A stretch of DNA of 64,000 nucleotides, from the NCBI GenBank assembly GCA_016712565.1, contig JADJQU010000004.1, forward strand, positions 372,001 through 436,000. The letters are read 5' to 3'. Under the pieces are notes generated by a model that was not told where the DNA came from, did no database searches, and saw only the letters and a program-made list of their open reading frames with translations. Every line of letters begins with the position of its first letter. Within the stretch, counting starts at the first letter, position 1. This DNA is from Planctomycetota bacterium. GTDB lineage: Bacteria; Planctomycetota; UBA1135; GCA-002686595. Below, in pieces: positions 8,685 through 17,997 of the stretch. The translations under genes and the position numbers were made by a program.

Positions 8685-9787
8685 GGGCGGGCCGCGGCGC
8701 GCGCGCGACGCCAGCGCAGGGCGAAGCGGAACAGGTCGTTGACGTCCACCTCGTGTCCGCGGCGCGATTTGCGCTCCAGCCGCGTGAGGTCGGCGGACAT
8801 GGCGCGCCAACCCGCGGCATCGCGGGCCCCGAGCGCGGCCTGGAAGTCGCGCATCTGGTAGGCGCTGACGCCCGCCAGGCCGAGGGCCTCCTCCTCTGAC
8901 TTGCCGGCTTGGAGCGCCGCGCTGGCGGCGGCTCCCTTGCGCACCTGGGAGCGCAGGCCGTTGAACAGGATCTCGCGCAGGGCGTCGCCCTTGACCTCCA
9001 GCTTGCCGTCCTTGGCCTTGAAGCCCGAATGGAACAGGCCCTCGAGGCCCCGCAGCGCGGCGGCGACTTCACCGCGCGCCAGACTGCCCGCCAGGTCGAA
9101 GGGCGACACCGGCGCGGAGGCCTCCAGCTGCCGCAGGTATTCCTGGCCCCCGGAATGGCGGAACTCCCCGAGCTTGCTGTCCAAGGCGCACAGATCGGAG
9201 CCCACGGCGGACACCACCAGGACCGCGCCCTCGCCGCTGAGCTTGAGCCCCAGCTCCTTCGCCCGCGCCACGGTCCATTGGACCACCTCGGTCCGCCGCG
9301 GGTCGGGATCGCGATCCCAGGGCGCGGGCTTGTCGTAGAGCCTGCGGAACGTGAGCAGGGCTCCGCCCGCCGCGACGATGGCCTTGACCACGGCGTTGTC
9401 AGCTCGAAGGCCCTCGGCCACGAGCACCACGCTGCCGGCCTTGGCCGTGAGGAACTTGCCGATGGCCCGCGCCACGGGCCGCTCGGCGCCGCCGTCCTTC
9501 TTGAGCAGATCCTCGGGGGCGTGGATCACCACCAGCCGGCCGGCGGAGAACAGCCCGCCGCCCACCAGATCGTCTTGGAGCCGCGTGACTTCGAAGGCGC
9601 TTTCCTTGACGTCGTGGACGCACACCTCGTACTGCAGCTCCCGGGCCCGGCCGCGCAGCAGGTCCAGGGCTCCGTTGCGGTAGAAGAGCTCTTCCCCGCG
9701 CACGACATAGCCGGGGGCCGGTGCCCCGCGCCCCAGGGAGGCGCGCAGTCCGTCGAGCACTTCCTCTGGATGCGCTTCCTTGGCCAC
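8681..9787 (-). CDS. holA: DNA polymerase III delta subunit
   Basis: HolA opens the sliding clamp as part of the clamp loader. The 368-residue product has the family's three-domain outline: an N-terminal region with PGYVVRGEELFYRNGALDLLR, the central AAA-like part with VVIHAPEDLLKK, and a C-terminal collar region with LRSQVRKG. The family is poorly conserved, and the call rests on overall pattern plus the position upstream of mutL. The GTG at 9787 gives a 368-residue protein and lies 22 bp after the ubiA stop. An open frame continues upstream inside ubiA but is only a shadow. Confidence 0.75.
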   Translation of the reverse strand: MAKEAHPEEVLDGLRASLGRGAPAPGYVVRGEELFYRNGALDLLRGRARELQYEVCVHDVKESAFEVTRLQDDLVGGGLFSAGRLVVIHAPEDLLKKDGGAERPVARAIGKFLTAKAGSVVLVAEGLRADNAVVKAIVAAGGALLTFRRLYDKPAPWDRDPDPRRTEVVQWTVARAKELGLKLSGEGAVLVVSAVGSDLCALDSKLGEFRHSGGQEYLRQLEASAPVSPFDLAGSLARGEVAAALRGLEGLFHSGFKAKDGKLEVKGDALREILFNGLRSQVRKGAAASAALQAGKSEEEALGLAGVSAYQMRDFQAALGARDAAGWRAMSADLTRLERKSRRGHEVDVNDLFRFALRWRRARAAARP

Positions 9788-9809
9788 GGGCGGCGATTGT
9801 AGCGCCCTT

Positions 9810-10688
9810 TCAGGCCGCCAGATCCAGGACGAGGCCCGCGAAAAGGCCCACGCCGACCCAGCCGTTGAAGGTGAAGAAGGCCAGATTGACGCGCGACAGA
9901 TCGCCTTCGCGCACCAGCGTGTGTTCGATCGCGAGCAGCAGGGCCGCCAGGACCACCGCACCCCCGTAGACCCAACCCAAGTGGGCCTCCCGGGCAAAGG
10001 CGCCCAGAGAGACCACGGTGCCCACGTGGCAGAGGCGCGAGATCCACAGCGCGCGGCCGACGCCGAAGCGCGCGGGCACCGAGTGGAGCCCCTCTGCGCG
10101 GTCGAACTCGGCATCCTGGCAGGCGTAGAGAATGTCGAACCCCGCGACCCAGGTGAGCACGGCCGCGGCGAGCAGCAGGGGCTCGATGCAGCGGGCGTCC
10201 AGCGCTCCGCGCACGGCGAGCCAGGCGGCAGGCGGCGCCATGGCGAGCGAGAAGCCCAGCACCGCGTGGCACCACCAGGTGACGCGCTTGGTGAAGCTGT
10301 AGAGGAACAGGACACCCAGCACCAGGGGCGACAGGGCGCCGCACAGGGGACCTAGCACCCAGGCCGTGGCCAGGAAGGCCGCCGCGCACAGGGCCACGAG
10401 CCACGCCACCGCGCGGGGCGAGATCCTGCCCGCGGGCAGCTCACGGCCGCGCGTGCGCGGATTGCGCGCGTCCAGATGGCGGTCCGCCAGCCGGTTCATG
10501 CCCATGGCCGCGGTGCGGGCCAGGACCGCGGCCAGCACGATCCCGGCCAGGAGTCCCAGGGGCGGAGTGCCGCGGCGCGCCAGCCAAGCCCCTTGCAGGG
10601 CAAAGGGCAGGGCGAAGATCGAGTGGGAGAAGGCCACCAGGCGCCCCCAGTCGCGCGCCCGGCCCAGGACCGCGGCGAGTGCGCTCAC
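9810..10688 (-). CDS. ubiA: UbiA-family polyprenyltransferase, probably MqnP/UbiA-like
   Basis: A 292-residue membrane prenyltransferase with about eight hydrophobic helices. The first Asp-rich motif, NRLADRHLDARN (residues about 70-81), and the second, DILYACQDAEFD, are intact and would bind the polyprenyl diphosphate through Mg. The second motif, followed by GLHSVP, is the pattern of the UbiA-like enzymes that work with UbiX/UbiD in the futalosine menaquinone route (MqnP). That route is more likely than ubiquinone, because no other ubiquinone genes are present. The GTG at 10688 overlaps the ubiX stop by 4 bp, so the two are coupled. Confidence 0.85.
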   Translation of the reverse strand: MSALAAVLGRARDWGRLVAFSHSIFALPFALQGAWLARRGTPPLGLLAGIVLAAVLARTAAMGMNRLADRHLDARNPRTRGRELPAGRISPRAVAWLVALCAAAFLATAWVLGPLCGALSPLVLGVLFLYSFTKRVTWWCHAVLGFSLAMAPPAAWLAVRGALDARCIEPLLLAAAVLTWVAGFDILYACQDAEFDRAEGLHSVPARFGVGRALWISRLCHVGTVVSLGAFAREAHLGWVYGGAVVLAALLLAIEHTLVREGDLSRVNLAFFTFNGWVGVGLFAGLVLDLAA

Positions 10689-11370
10689 GGAATCGCGGCT
10701 CCCCCATTGCCCGCCAGGGGATCCCTGGGGGGTGCCGCCCCGGTGCCCGGATCCTCGGCCGCGGGCGAGAGCCCCTTCCAGCGCGCACCCACGCCGTGGG
10801 CGAGCCCCAATCGATCGAGCACCTTGCCCACCACGTGGTGCACCAGGTCCTCCACGGTCTTCGGCCGATGGTAGAAGCCCGGAGACGCCGGCAGGATCAC
10901 GGCGCCCAGGCGCGCGAGTCGCAGCATGTTCTCCAAGTGGATGGCGGACAGGGGCGCCTCCCGCGGCACGAGGATCAAGGTGCGGCCCTCCTTGAGCGCC
11001 ACGTCGGCCGCGCGCTCCACCAGGTTGGAGCTGAATCCCACGCTGACTCGCGCCAGGGTGCCCATGCTGCACGGACAGAGGATCACCCCGGAGGTCAGGG
11101 CCGTGCCCGACGACGGCGGCGCCTCGACCGCGGCCGAGTCGAAGGCGCGCACATGGCCGGCCACCTCCGCGCCCAGCCAGCCGGGAAGTGCCGCGGCCAG
11201 CCCCTCGCCGTGGAGGCCGGCCTCGACGCCCAGCTCGTGCCGCAGCACCTTGCAACCCGCGTCGGTGATCGACACGTCGACGCCCACTCCGCGCGCACGA
11301 GGGCTTGAATCAGCGCCGCCGCATAGGCGTGGCCGCTCGCTCCGGTGATGCCCACAAAGGCGCGCTTCAT
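10685..11370 (-). CDS. ubiX: Flavin prenyltransferase UbiX, frameshifted in this sequence
   Basis: UbiX makes prenylated FMN for UbiD-type decarboxylases. The N-terminus MKRAFVGITGASGHAYAAAL carries the GITGASG flavin-binding motif. The frame breaks near 11286, inside a GC/G run, and resumes with GVDVSITDAGCKVLRHEL, then CPCSMGTLARVSVG, RTLILVPREAPLSAIHLENM and RLGAVILPASPGFYHRP, all classic UbiX segments. Restoring one G gives a normal 228-residue product plus a C-terminal low-complexity tail. The ATG at 11370 overlaps the stop of the CPBP gene. It lies in an operon with ubiE and ubiA, but no ubiD is present here. Confidence 0.9.
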
Positions 11371-12164
11371 GTCAGGACGTCGGGATCGATCCCGATCAAG
11401 AGGCCCAGATTGAACAACGCGTGGGCCCCGGCCGCGACCCCGGGTCCCCGCATTCGGTACAGAATCCCCAGCAGAAGGCCCGCGGAGGCCAGCCAGAGGA
11501 AGGCGGGCCAGGTGAAGGCGGCTCCGCCCTCCCACAACAAGTAGGTGAAGCGCCGGAAGTGAAAGGCGGCGAAGCCCAGGGCCGAGCCTGTGAGCGCCAG
11601 GAGATCGGCGCCCCAGATCGCGGGACGCTCGGAGACCTTCAAGAGCCTGAGCGCGCGCACCAGGGTCCAGTAGAGCAGGCCGTACAGGCCGATGCGGAAC
11701 ACGAGTTCCTCGTACACCGAGCCGCCGAAGACCAGCGCCGCGGTCCCGAGCTCGGGCGCGCTGCGCGAGCTGTCCCAGGCGACGTCGATCTGGTCGGTCC
11801 AGCGCATCCACAAGGCCGTGACTCCCACCAGCGCGGGTCCCAGGGTCAGCGCTGCCACGCAGGATTCCAGCCAGATGCGCGCCAGCGACTCGCGCACCCG
11901 AACGCCGTGGCGCCGGCACAGGTGGAGCGCCACCACGGTGAAGGCGGCGATCAGCCCCAGGCGCACTCCATCGGCCCACTCGCCCAGGGGCGAGAGCCAC
12001 AGCGAGAGGAGCACCTCGGCCCCATTGCGCCGCGCGCCGTCGTATTGCCGCACGGCGAGCTCATAGCAGGCGAACATGGGCAGCATGGAGATCCAGGCCG
12101 GCGAGAGCGCGTGCCCCGGCCAGGGCGCGCCGCGGACCTCCGGCTTGGGCGACCTGCGGGCCAT
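11367..12164 (-). CDS. CPBP-family intramembrane metalloprotease
   Basis: A 265-residue polytopic membrane protein of the CPBP/Abi (Rce1-like) family. The three family motifs are intact: EELVFR (EExxxR), FAAFHF (FxxxH) and HALFN (HxxxN). In the family these residues bind the catalytic metal or water. The role here is unknown. Its ATG abuts the ubiE stop directly and its stop overlaps the ubiX start, so it is translated as part of the quinone operon. That may reflect a role linked to prenyl or quinone metabolism, or simple hitch-hiking. Confidence 0.85.
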   Translation of the reverse strand: MARRSPKPEVRGAPWPGHALSPAWISMLPMFACYELAVRQYDGARRNGAEVLLSLWLSPLGEWADGVRLGLIAAFTVVALHLCRRHGVRVRESLARIWLESCVAALTLGPALVGVTALWMRWTDQIDVAWDSSRSAPELGTAALVFGGSVYEELVFRIGLYGLLYWTLVRALRLLKVSERPAIWGADLLALTGSALGFAAFHFRRFTYLLWEGGAAFTWPAFLWLASAGLLLGILYRMRGPGVAAGAHALFNLGLLIGIDPDVLT

Positions 12165-12860
12165 CTACCGCGCCGCGGGCACGCGTCCCCAGTGCAGACA
12201 GGCGATCCCGCGCGTCAGAGGCCGAAAACCGCACTCCGTCAGCCCCACGGCCTCCAGATCCCGCTGGAATTCCTCCGGGCTCGGCCAGGCGAGCACCGTG
12301 CGCGGCAGGTACTGATAGGCCTCGACGTCCCGGGACACCAGTCGGCCCAGGGTCGGCAGCACGCGCGTGAAGTAGAAGCGGTACAGCCGCCCGAGGATCG
12401 CACCGCGCGGCGTGGTGAACTCCAGCACCAAGACGCGGCCGCCCGGGCGGGTGACCCGCGCCAGCTCCGCCAGGCCCGCGCGCGCATCGGCCAGATTGCG
12501 CACGCCGAAGGCCACGCTGGCGACATCCGCGATGCCCGAACGCACGGGCAGGGCCAGCGCATCGCCGTGGAGGAACACCGCGCTCTCCCCGGATCGCGCG
12601 AGCTTGGGTCGCGCGCGTTGCAGCATCTCCGGCGTGAAGTCCACGCCCACCACGTGCGCGCCGTGGCGGGCGAAGGCCGCGGACAGGTCCCCCGTGCCGC
12701 AGCAGGCGTCCACCACCACGCGTCCCTCGATCGGCCCCGCGGCTTCGACCGTGGTGTTCCGCCAGGCCCGGTCGATGCCCAGGGAAAGCAGCCTGTTCAG
12801 GAGGTCGTAGCGCCCGCTGATGCGAGCGAACATGGCGCGGACTCGGGCGGGATCGGGCAT
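12165..12860 (-). CDS. ubiE: UbiE/MenG C-methyltransferase of menaquinone synthesis
   Basis: SAM-dependent methylation of demethylmenaquinone (or an analogous quinol) is the expected reaction. The 231-residue product from the ATG at 12860 begins PDPARVRAMFARISGRYDLL, the UbiE N-terminal signature. It contains the SAM motif VVDACCGTGDLSAAF, the acidic turn VVGVDFTPEM, SVAFGVRNLADARAGL and RVLVLEFTTPRGA. The C-terminus lacks the exact family ending but length is normal. It is the first gene of the ubiE-CPBP-ubiX-ubiA-holA-mutL run. A terminator of the preceding gene lies 52 bp upstream, so the promoter must be in 12861-12912. Confidence 0.92.
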   Translation of the reverse strand: MPDPARVRAMFARISGRYDLLNRLLSLGIDRAWRNTTVEAAGPIEGRVVVDACCGTGDLSAAFARHGAHVVGVDFTPEMLQRARPKLARSGESAVFLHGDALALPVRSGIADVASVAFGVRNLADARAGLAELARVTRPGGRVLVLEFTTPRGAILGRLYRFYFTRVLPTLGRLVSRDVEAYQYLPRTVLAWPSPEEFQRDLEAVGLTECGFRPLTRGIACLHWGRVPAAR

Positions 12861-12912
12861 GGCCGGCGGAGAGGATAGCAGCTGGCCACCCGCCTCACGG
12901 CAGTCCGAAAAC

Positions 12913-12951
12913 GGCGGCGCCCGCGGAAGGGACACTTCCGCGGGCGCCGCC
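12913..12951 (-). terminator. Rho-independent terminator after the 1067-residue lipoprotein gene
   Basis: A perfect 17-bp stem (12913-12929 with 12935-12951) around a five-base loop, GGACA. It is followed on the minus strand by CGTTTTCGG. It lies 23 bp after the stop of the lipoprotein gene and separates it from ubiE on the same strand. Confidence 0.8.
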
Positions 12952-12974
12952 CACTCCTCAGAGGGCCGTGCCGC

Positions 12975-15900
12975 CTATTGGCGCCAGTAGTCGCACAGGC
13001 CGGTGATGCCGGACGCCTGGATCGACTGGATGTTCGGGAGGAACACGTTGGTGTCGAAGCGGCGATAGCCCGGCGAGCCGACGTCGATCACGTCCACGAC
13101 GCCCGGCCCCTCGGTGGAGGTCGGGATGGCGAGGAACATGAAGTTCGGCGACTTCGCGGCGACCACCACGCCCGGACCGATGCGCACCGACGACTTGCCG
13201 TTGGTGTTGATCGGCGTGCCCGCACTCTGCACCGGCGCCTGGTTGGGGGTACCGCCCAGGTTGATCATGTCGTCGAAGGCGATGTCGACCGGCACGCCGG
13301 TCAACTCGTCGGGACCAATCGAGACGTTGACCCGGAAGCTCATGTCGCGGAAGTTCGGGATCAACACCGATTGGATGTTGATCGGCAGCACGCCCGGGAT
13401 CGCGGAGTCGATCACCAGGTTGGTGACCGCGCCCCCGGCGATGCCCGACTGGCTGCCGTTCAGGTTCAGCTTGTTCTCGTGCAGGATCCAGATGCTGCCC
13501 TCGAGACGGTTGAAGTCGAGCACGATCTTCTTCGGCGAGTCGAAGATGAACGGGGGCTCGCCGAGGATGTCGTCGTATCCCCAGCCGTTGACGCCGTTCG
13601 GGCCCGATTCGAAGACGGCGAGCGCGCCGTCGCGGTTCAGGATGAAGGCGTTGTAGACGTTGCGGAAGAACCCGAAGTTGACGTTGCGCTGTTGGATCGC
13701 CACGTCGAACGGACGGGACAACTGGCTCGAGACCGTCTTGCGGATCGCCAGGGAGGCGACGCCGATGATCGAGACGGTGCTGTCCAGCTCGTTGCAGACC
13801 ATGATGTCCTCGTTGCCCGGATCCCAGGCAATGCCCTGGGGTCCGTGACCGACTTCAAGCACCTTGACGACCTGGTGGAAGGTCGAGGAGGCCGGCTGGA
13901 TGTCGATGAACGTGACGCTGTCGGAATCGCGGCTCGTCACGGCCAGGAAGTCCAGGTTCGGCGCCATGGCGAACTCGGTCGGGTCGGCCACCGCGATGCG
14001 GTCGAGGACCGTGAAGCGGTTCGAGTTCAAGACCACGATCTCGCGCCGGGCCTGGTCGATCACGTACAGGAAGTGCCCCACCTGCTGGCGCATCATGTAG
14101 TCGACGCACTGCTCGAGCGGGCGGACAGGGCTCGGGCCCTCGAACCAGCCGTTCTGCTGCTTGGCGAGCAGGCCGCTGGGGCGCGTGTTGCTGATCGGCA
14201 CGCCGAAGGGGTCGCCGGGCGTCAGCAGGTTGCTGCGACCCAGACCATTGATGCTCGCCGGCGGCGGGGGCTGGATGATCTCGAACGAGGTCGGTTCCTG
14301 TCCGCCGATGAAGGGCGAGATGCACAGCGGGGGGAAGACCAGCGGCGGAGGATTGGGGTGCGGCGCCCAGGAGACCAGGTTGCCGCCGCCCAGGGAGAAC
14401 ACCGCCAGACCGACGCCCGGCAGATTGGGGACGTTGGAGGGAACGATGGTCGACTGGGAGCTCTGGGAACCGAAGGCCGCGGAAATCGACTTGCGACCGC
14501 GGATGGCGCACAGGTTGCCGCCGCCCGCCTGGCAGCCCGAGGCTTCCTGGCCGTTGTTGAAGACCACGTCCAGGGGCCAACCGATCGCCATGTCCCCCAC
14601 CGTGGTGACCACGGGGGAGCGCAGCAGCAGGTCGTTGAGCGACGAGTCCTTCGTCAGGGTGAACACACCCGACGAACCACCGTCCACCGTGCAGCTTCCA
14701 GGCGCCAGGGGCGGCCTGAGGATCGAACCCTGGATCAGGTTCGGGTTGTTGGGGAAGTTGGTGTTCCCCTGGATCATCTGGTTGCTGTTGAAGGTCGGAT
14801 TGCCCGTCGACTGGCCGAAGCCGTTGAGGTCGATCACGGACACGCCCTGGATCTGGCCGCCGGCGCGGATGGCGTAGATCGCATCCGGAGTCACCGGGGC
14901 ATTGATCAGGCCGGGACCCTCGCCCGTCTCGAACGAGGTCTGGGCCGCAGTGCCGTTCAGGTTGCCCGGCAGGTCCTGCACCTGGTTCGAGTTGAAGGCG
15001 ATCGTGACCGTGTTGAACGTCCCACAACCGAAGGTCGCCGGCCCGGAGCCCGGGAAGTTGAAGGCGGGCGTCAGTTCCCAGGTCGAGAAGTCATAGATGC
15101 TGACCGGCAGGATCGAGAACGGCACCGTGACCACCTGCGTCGTGGGACCGAACGTCAGGCTGATGGCGGGGCTGGTGACGGGCACCTGGGCGCTGGGCAG
15201 GTTGCCCACCGACAGCGGCTGCACCGGCTCGGTGTAGCGCACGAGCACGTTGGTCAGCGGATCCACGCCCGTGTCGCCCAGGGCCGGAATGGTGTCCGGG
15301 TGGCTGTTGGGCGAAGGGGTCTGGGCGACTTCGGGCTTGATCGTGTCGGCGCCCACCGTGGTGCTGCCCAGGGCGGGACGCGCGAAGGCGCGACCGCTCT
15401 TCGAACGCACCGCGGTCGTCGCCTGCACGCGGATCTGGCGGTTGGCGGGGAACGTCTCGTGGGTGGCCAGGTCGCCGTCGGCGTCCGGGATGAACACGAA
15501 CGTGGAATTCTTCAGCAGCACGTCCGCACCGTTGAACGCGACCGTGCTCTCCGTGCCGGGGAAGCCCACGCCGGGCGCGACCGTGGAGCCTGCCAGGGGC
15601 GGGATCGCCGTGTTGGCGATGGGTTTGCCCGTGGAGTCAGCGCTCACCCACTGCTCCAACTGCAGTTGGGGCGGATTGCCAACGACGGTGGTCGAGTAGG
15701 TCTTGCCCCCGACGAAGCCGCGGCCGCGCACCAGCGAAGTGGTGTTCGTGGACGGATCCACCGCGATCACGGCGATGTTCGTCGTCAGGCCGGAGTTGGC
15801 CTGGCCGGCCGGCGACTTGCTCAGCACCGTGTCGATGTCGAGGTCGGCGCTGAACTCCAGGAAGATGAACTGGTTGCCCAGATCCCCGTTGGGCAGGATC

Positions 15901-16178
15901 GTCGTGGTCGGCAGCTCCGTGGGAGCGATCAGCGGGTTCGACGGCCGCACGTTGTCGGCCAGATCCGACAGCTTTCGGATCGAGATGATCTCGTTGGTCG
16001 GGTTGCCCAGGGCGTCAGGTTTGTGGACCTGATAGGGCACCATGACCCCGAAGCCGTTGGACATTTGGATCAGGTCCATCGAGGACCCGGATCCGCCCGC
16101 GCCGGAGCCGCCGCAGGCGGCAAGGAAAAGGGTGGAGAGGCCGCAGAAGGCCAGTGCCGACCGTTGAATCATGGACAT
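12975..16178 (-). CDS. Very large lipoprotein with Ig-like and YVTN beta-propeller parts
   Basis: A 1067-residue predicted lipoprotein. The signal peptide ends in LFLAACGG, with the lipobox Cys near residue 20, then a Gly/Ser spacer. Residues about 30-330 are strand-rich. Residues about 310-430 contain a segment with NVLVRYTEPVQPLSVGNL that looks like a bacterial Ig-like (SbsA) domain. From about residue 690, propeller-like blades appear (HFLYVIDQARREIVVLNSNR, FLAVTSRDSDSVTFIDIQ, EDIMVCNELDSTVSIIGVA). It is much less GC-extreme at the protein level than its neighbours, being rich in Asn, Thr, Ser and Pro. The start is the ATG at 16178; a second ATG is two codons on. It is monocistronic with its own terminator. 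A surface or adhesion role is an inference. Confidence 0.75.
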   Translation of the reverse strand: MSMIQRSALAFCGLSTLFLAACGGSGAGGSGSSMDLIQMSNGFGVMVPYQVHKPDALGNPTNEIISIRKLSDLADNVRPSNPLIAPTELPTTTILPNGDLGNQFIFLEFSADLDIDTVLSKSPAGQANSGLTTNIAVIAVDPSTNTTSLVRGRGFVGGKTYSTTVVGNPPQLQLEQWVSADSTGKPIANTAIPPLAGSTVAPGVGFPGTESTVAFNGADVLLKNSTFVFIPDADGDLATHETFPANRQIRVQATTAVRSKSGRAFARPALGSTTVGADTIKPEVAQTPSPNSHPDTIPALGDTGVDPLTNVLVRYTEPVQPLSVGNLPSAQVPVTSPAISLTFGPTTQVVTVPFSILPVSIYDFSTWELTPAFNFPGSGPATFGCGTFNTVTIAFNSNQVQDLPGNLNGTAAQTSFETGEGPGLINAPVTPDAIYAIRAGGQIQGVSVIDLNGFGQSTGNPTFNSNQMIQGNTNFPNNPNLIQGSILRPPLAPGSCTVDGGSSGVFTLTKDSSLNDLLLRSPVVTTVGDMAIGWPLDVVFNNGQEASGCQAGGGNLCAIRGRKSISAAFGSQSSQSTIVPSNVPNLPGVGLAVFSLGGGNLVSWAPHPNPPPLVFPPLCISPFIGGQEPTSFEIIQPPPPASINGLGRSNLLTPGDPFGVPISNTRPSGLLAKQQNGWFEGPSPVRPLEQCVDYMMRQQVGHFLYVIDQARREIVVLNSNRFTVLDRIAVADPTEFAMAPNLDFLAVTSRDSDSVTFIDIQPASSTFHQVVKVLEVGHGPQGIAWDPGNEDIMVCNELDSTVSIIGVASLAIRKTVSSQLSRPFDVAIQQRNVNFGFFRNVYNAFILNRDGALAVFESGPNGVNGWGYDDILGEPPFIFDSPKKIVLDFNRLEGSIWILHENKLNLNGSQSGIAGGAVTNLVIDSAIPGVLPINIQSVLIPNFRDMSFRVNVSIGPDELTGVPVDIAFDDMINLGGTPNQAPVQSAGTPINTNGKSSVRIGPGVVVAAKSPNFMFLAIPTSTEGPGVVDVIDVGSPGYRRFDTNVFLPNIQSIQASGITGLCDYWRQ

Positions 16179-16928
16179 CTTCGCCAGGTGGGTAGTGCAG
16201 GATCGATCCCGCTGGGGGGGTGGCCAGGATAGCGCGCCACGCGTTCGAAAACCTGCGTTGTTTCTCGGGTGTCGGTGAATTGCCGTCCGTACGCCTGAAC
16301 CTCCCCCACGGGGGCGGTCCGCGAACTGTGTTCCCTGGGCCCGCGGCCCCTCCGGGTGCCGCCCGGGGGGGGCGGCATTCGATCGGGGGCCCGCGCGGGT
16401 CCCCCTCCAGGGCCCACAGCACCTTCGGGGAGGCCGGGTTACGACGCCGGACCCGGTTCCATGGAGGCCCAGGGCCCCCTGGGCCCCCAGGAGTGGGGTG
16501 CCGGGGAGCCTGCCCGGGGTCATTCCCCCGGGCCCCGCCGGCCGCCGCGGCTTGCCCGGGGCCCCCCCCGCGGGCCTGCGGGCACGGCTGTGGGAGCGGT
16601 TCAGGGAGGAAGGACGGCGGCGCACGCCGGCTCTACCCTTTGCCCATGCCGCGGTTGCCGGGATCCCGTCCCCCCGGGATCCCGTCCCCCCGGGATCCCG
16701 TCCCCCGGATCCCGTCCCCCGGGCTCGGGGCCCTGGGGCCCGGGGGGGCCTCCGCACACGGCCAGCCCGACCGGCAGGGAGGAGCGGGGCTCGCCCTCCG
16801 GGTCAGAGGCGAGGGAGAGGCCCACGGGGCGAGGCGGGTCGGAGACCTTCGCGGGGCGGGCCGCCCCAGGGGCGAGGGAGCGTCGCTGCGCCCTTCGGGG
16901 CATGCGCTCGCGGGGCTATGCTCGGCCC
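16179..16928. other. 750-bp intergenic spacer, extremely C/G-rich
   Basis: The spacer separates the divergent lipoprotein gene and ruvB and must hold both promoters. I see no convincing gene: the open frames across it have no family signature and consist almost only of Gly, Pro, Arg and Ala. It has long C and G runs and a tandem repeat at 16660-16720. The part nearest the lipoprotein gene (16230-16300) is less GC-rich and is the likeliest site of its promoter. Confidence 0.6.
16660..16720. repeat. Tandem repeat of about 14-16 bp
   Basis: About four head-to-tail copies of a unit GGGATCCCGTCCCCC(C), with copy lengths of 16, 16, 15 and 14 bp that differ only in the length of the C and G runs. 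The GGGATCCC core is itself palindromic. It lies in the ruvB upstream spacer. Length variation within homopolymers could also be affected by sequencing error. Confidence 0.85.
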
Positions 16929-17990
16929 ATGCCCGCCGAACCGTCAGCGTTCCGATCCGAGTTGCAGGACGAGACGGGCGCACTGCCCCGTCAGGAGTTG
17001 GAATTCGAGAACAGCCTGCGGCCGAAGAGCTTCGCCGAGTTCGTGGGCCAGGAGCGCTGCCTCGACAATCTTGCGGTGGCCCTGCGCGCGGCGCGCGAGC
17101 GCGACGAAGTCCCCGATCACGTGCTGCTCTCCGGGCCCCCGGGCCTGGGAAAAACCAGTCTGGCGCGGATCCTGGCCGGCGAAATCGGCGCGACGCTGCA
17201 CTCCAGCACGGGGCCGGCCCTGGAACGCGCCCGGGATCTCGTGGGCATCCTGACCCAGCTCAAGCGCGGGGATGTGCTGTTCATCGACGAGATCCACCGC
17301 GTGCCCGCGCCCGTGGAGGAATTCCTCTACACGGCCATGGAGGACTTCACGGTCGACCTGACCCTCGACCAGGGTCCCAACGCCCGCATCCTGCCGCTCA
17401 AGCTCGCGCCCTTCATGCTGGTGGGAGCGACCACGCGCGAGGGCCTCTTGTCCGCGCCCTTCCGCGGCCGCTTCGGCCACCTGGAGCGCCTGAGCCCCTA
17501 CCCCACCGGGGATCTGGAAAAGATCCTGGAGCGTTCCGCGGCCATCCTGGGCGTCGAGCTGGAGTCCGCCGCCGCGCGCGCGATTGCCATGCGCAGCCGG
17601 GGAACGCCGCGCATCGCCAACCGATTTCTGAGGCGCGTGCGCGACCTGGCCCAGATCCGCGGCGCGCGGCGCATCGAGGAAGCCGTGGCCGTGGCGGCCC
17701 TGACTCGGCTGGGGGTCGACGACCACGGGCTGGAGGACCTCGACCGCCGCATTCTCGCGCTGCTCGCGCGCGATCCCGAGCGTCCCCAGGGCCTGAAGAC
17801 CATCGCGGCGGAAGTCGGGGAGGCCGAGGACACCATCGAGGAGGTCTTCGAGCCCCATCTGCTGCGCTCGGGCTTCCTGCAGCGCACTGCGCGCGGACGG
17901 GCGATCACCGACGAGGGGCTGCGGGCCATCGGACTGCCGCCCCGCGTGCGCGAAGGCGGCGACCGCGCGGCGGGACTGTTCCCCGGATGA
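16929..17990 (+). CDS. ruvB: Holliday junction branch migration helicase RuvB
   Basis: RuvB is the hexameric AAA+ motor that drives branch migration with RuvA. The 353-residue product shows Walker A GPPGLGKT (69-76), Walker B with FIDEIHR (118-124), sensor 1 VGATTREGLLSAPFRGRFG, and the C-terminal winged-helix region with GFLQRTARGR. The N-terminus SLRPKSFAEFVGQE is typical. An open frame extends far upstream into repetitive DNA, but the ATG at 16929 gives the usual length. ruvA and ruvC are not adjacent. The next gene starts 7 bp after its stop. Confidence 0.96.
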   Translation: MPAEPSAFRSELQDETGALPRQELEFENSLRPKSFAEFVGQERCLDNLAVALRAARERDEVPDHVLLSGPPGLGKTSLARILAGEIGATLHSSTGPALERARDLVGILTQLKRGDVLFIDEIHRVPAPVEEFLYTAMEDFTVDLTLDQGPNARILPLKLAPFMLVGATTREGLLSAPFRGRFGHLERLSPYPTGDLEKILERSAAILGVELESAAARAIAMRSRGTPRIANRFLRRVRDLAQIRGARRIEEAVAVAALTRLGVDDHGLEDLDRRILALLARDPERPQGLKTIAAEVGEAEDTIEEVFEPHLLRSGFLQRTARGRAITDEGLRAIGLPPRVREGGDRAAGLFPG

Positions 17991-17997
17991 GGCATTG

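Noticed and set aside
12978..16232. Very long plus-strand open frame opposite the large lipoprotein gene
   Set aside because: It is a codon-position shadow, rich in Arg, Gly and His with no motifs. The minus strand has a signal peptide, a lipobox and propeller blades.
16660..16720. CRISPR-like array
   Set aside because: The units are 14-16 bp, head-to-tail, with no spacers and no cas genes nearby.
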